Position numbers and translations under genes: made by a program. The notes beneath the pieces are model-generated. The model saw nothing but the letters and a program-made list of their open reading frames with translations. It had not been told where the DNA came from and did no database searches. Positions 59,301 to 62,300 of a DNA stretch of 64,000 nt are shown here, piece after piece (position 1 is the stretch's first letter; every line of letters begins with the position of its first letter). Source of the stretch: Paragonimus westermani (Eukaryota > Platyhelminthes > Trematoda > Plagiorchiida > Troglotrematidae); contig QNGE01000138.1 of the NCBI GenBank assembly GCA_008508345.1, positions 172,465 to 236,464 on the forward strand. Direction: 5' to 3'.

Positions 59301-62300
59301 AACTGTAGGTCTACCAGTTACCCCAGAACTACGATGGTGAAATCCAGAATGTTCCATCCGTTTCGAAGATATGCACCACTATGTAGTACAAATCCAAATG
59401 CTACGATCTTCAAGGCACACTCAACGGTGAAAATGACGATGAATACGTTCTCGATTTTCTCCTGTTGCAAATTTGGAAAAATGAAGGCTGAGAGATAACC
59501 GTCCATACTAATCTTTTGCTATCGTAAACCGGCACATTCTACAGATTGTCATATAGGTTAATGACTTCAGGGGAAAGATATCCTTTAGTAATTTTCTCCT
59601 AAAGCTGCTCACTTGTTTGGCTTGTAAATCACCGTGTAAGCAGCACATACGCCCATAATATCACTCAAATTAACAATGGACAGCAGGTTACAAGGTTGCG
59701 AAAATTTAATATATGAATTTCCAGAGAGAGGATTGAGAGGATTTTCTGTGAAATTTGCGGAGGATGAAGATGTTCACAATGTGAAAATTCTAATTGTCCC
59801 TGGACAAAATTCCGACAAATTTAAAGGGAAAGCTATGGAGATCAAAATTTGTTGAGGTGGAGCATTAAATTAAAGTCCCGGTGGTCACACTCAATTATAG
59901 GATAATCTGTACGGATTATTTTTGTGCATTCGGTTCTACCTTCAGTGTGTAAATGGTATTGACTCATTAAAAACAACTCGCTGTCACACACGTCTGGAAA
60001 ATTTGCTCAATGTACTAAAAGAAACTATGGATATTTGTTCACCCACACAATGATAGCTTGTGTGGATCGGCTGTGGCAAACTGATATCTTAGAAGAACTA
60101 ATAATCCTCTTGGGAGGCCTAGCTGGATGATGTCGTTTAATCAGACTAGGTAATTTACTAACGCTGTCACAAAACTAACTTGCTTGTAAATGGAAGATGC
60201 AAGTAGAAGTACCTAAGAACAATGGGCAGTGGAACATTGTCTCTGCAAGAATACCAACATGAGTTACACATATTGTTTGCTATGCGACTTCGTTCAACTT
60301 TCATGTCAGGGGAACAGTCGCAGTATTTTTCTCGAACATAGAATCAGTGGAAATCATCTGTATTCATTCCGTTTGGCAAGCGCTGTCGATGTAGAGCCCT
60401 CTGGATAACATTTTAGGAAGCCAGATGTAGCGGCTTAGCTGGTAGAAAGCTTGGCGCGTTTAGGCACGCTGTTTCTGTAGGTGCTTCACACACAATCGGA
60501 GCTCGATTTTTTTATAATCCGGTATGATTTAAATTTTAGGAAGTTGTATGGCGTTCGCAGTTTGGACAACCTGAGCATTACGCACCAGCGGCTGTCGCTT
60601 AGCGGTGGCATATTTTAATTCGGTCGTGTCTACTGTGAGGTCATTGGTTCAGAGGTCAGCAAGGATATCTCACAAAAGACGCGATTGGGGTAGAAACCCC
60701 GGTCACGATTAAAATGTACCTTTGTCACGGGAAGGGCTAGTTGAATTGTCTATAGAATTGCGAAATCTACGGTCACTGTTGAGTGATATTTAATTAGTTT
60801 GAAAAAACTACTCACCAACCAAAACAAACGATAATCAATGAGCGCAATTTTGGTGTAAAGTGCGGCTGAAGATATTCATGAACAGTGTTAACAATTGGCT
60901 TTATTCGAGTTTTACTAACAATCAGTTTAACCGGCTCAGCAATTGAAAAAAGCCCGAATGGCAAAAAGTCTAAAAATCCAATCAAATGCTGTTTCTACAA
61001 ACGGGGTTCTTCCCTACACCTGTGTTCTGTTGTGTAGAGAATTAGAAAAATACATTACAACCAACAGTTGTTTTTCTTCCGCGACATGCTTTATAACGTG
61101 ACTGAGTTTATCCACTGACCAAAAACCTAGTGAACGGTGATTGACGAATTGCTCAAATTAAGTTTAAGTACATTAAAATTACTCTACGGTCCAAAACAGT
61201 TAAATCGATAACGACTGTTAGAGCTGTTCTCTTAACAGCCTGTCTTTTCAGCCGGAACGAATGTGTGAGGTTGGATCCGAGTAAATTTGCCCTGGTAGTG
61301 AACTGAAAAACTTAAACTTAGCAATATTCAATAGTCGTAAGATCAGGGTTTCATGAAACATACATAGGTGCTTTCGACACACTCTTAGGGAGTAAGATTT
61401 GACCAAACTTGGGCAGTGATATGCTATGACAGTCTTCCGCACACATCATGAACAGATCCACAGAAAGTTATATTCAGCCATAACTGATATATGCCTGCGC
61501 CTGCTGAATACGAACTATTCGATATGGTCTACCATTATGGTCAGACGACAATGGAAACCATAAACTGTGTATCATCCTGAAAATGGTCAGAAAGCTGGCG
61601 CAACAAAAATAGCTTATTGCGTCATCAAGTATCACCAGCCTCAACCACAGGACCACCAGTGAAATCATGTTGATTAAACGGAAGTCACTTTAGTCGTATA
61701 TGCTAGGCGTAGTAATGAATAGCACCAACCTATCCTGGTAATAACAACATGGACCCGAAATTCCTACTTTTTTGCCATGATCTTCCGAATATTTGTTACT
61801 TTAAGTGCGCAACTGGTGTAATAAGTCACAAAATCAACTCTCTGCAAATTCAGTTTTCTTGTTATTATGGTCAGCCAGCTGGGTTGAACCACGAAACCAT
61901 ATTGACCACTGCCATAAGACTACAATGTTCAGCTTGGCAAATCACCTCATAGGTCTTGCACAACTTTAAGAACCTCGGCCGTTGCACAATAGTTAGTATA
62001 ATCACCATATAGGGTTCATGTGTAATGTAAAATTTGTGGGAAACGGGATTCTGACGAGCGTCTAAAAATCCATCGGAGATGATATGAGACCAAATGTCAA
62101 CCATTATCGAAATCAATAAGCATCCAACAGAGCTATCCTGCACTCATAATATGAACACAAAACCTTCGTGGTCAGGAGGTAATCGGATTTGTTAGTTATG
62201 AAAGTCAACGTGTAGTTTCGAAAAACGATGCAGTCTTTAGTCTCTCTGTTGACCGATTATTTAATTAACTCATCCTAATAACCTCTATAGGTCTATTGTG

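Noticed and set aside
59462..59487. Alternative acceptor TCTCTCAG|CC for the IS2 exon
   Set aside because: Its phase does not match the IS1 exon, and the extra residues have no family similarity.
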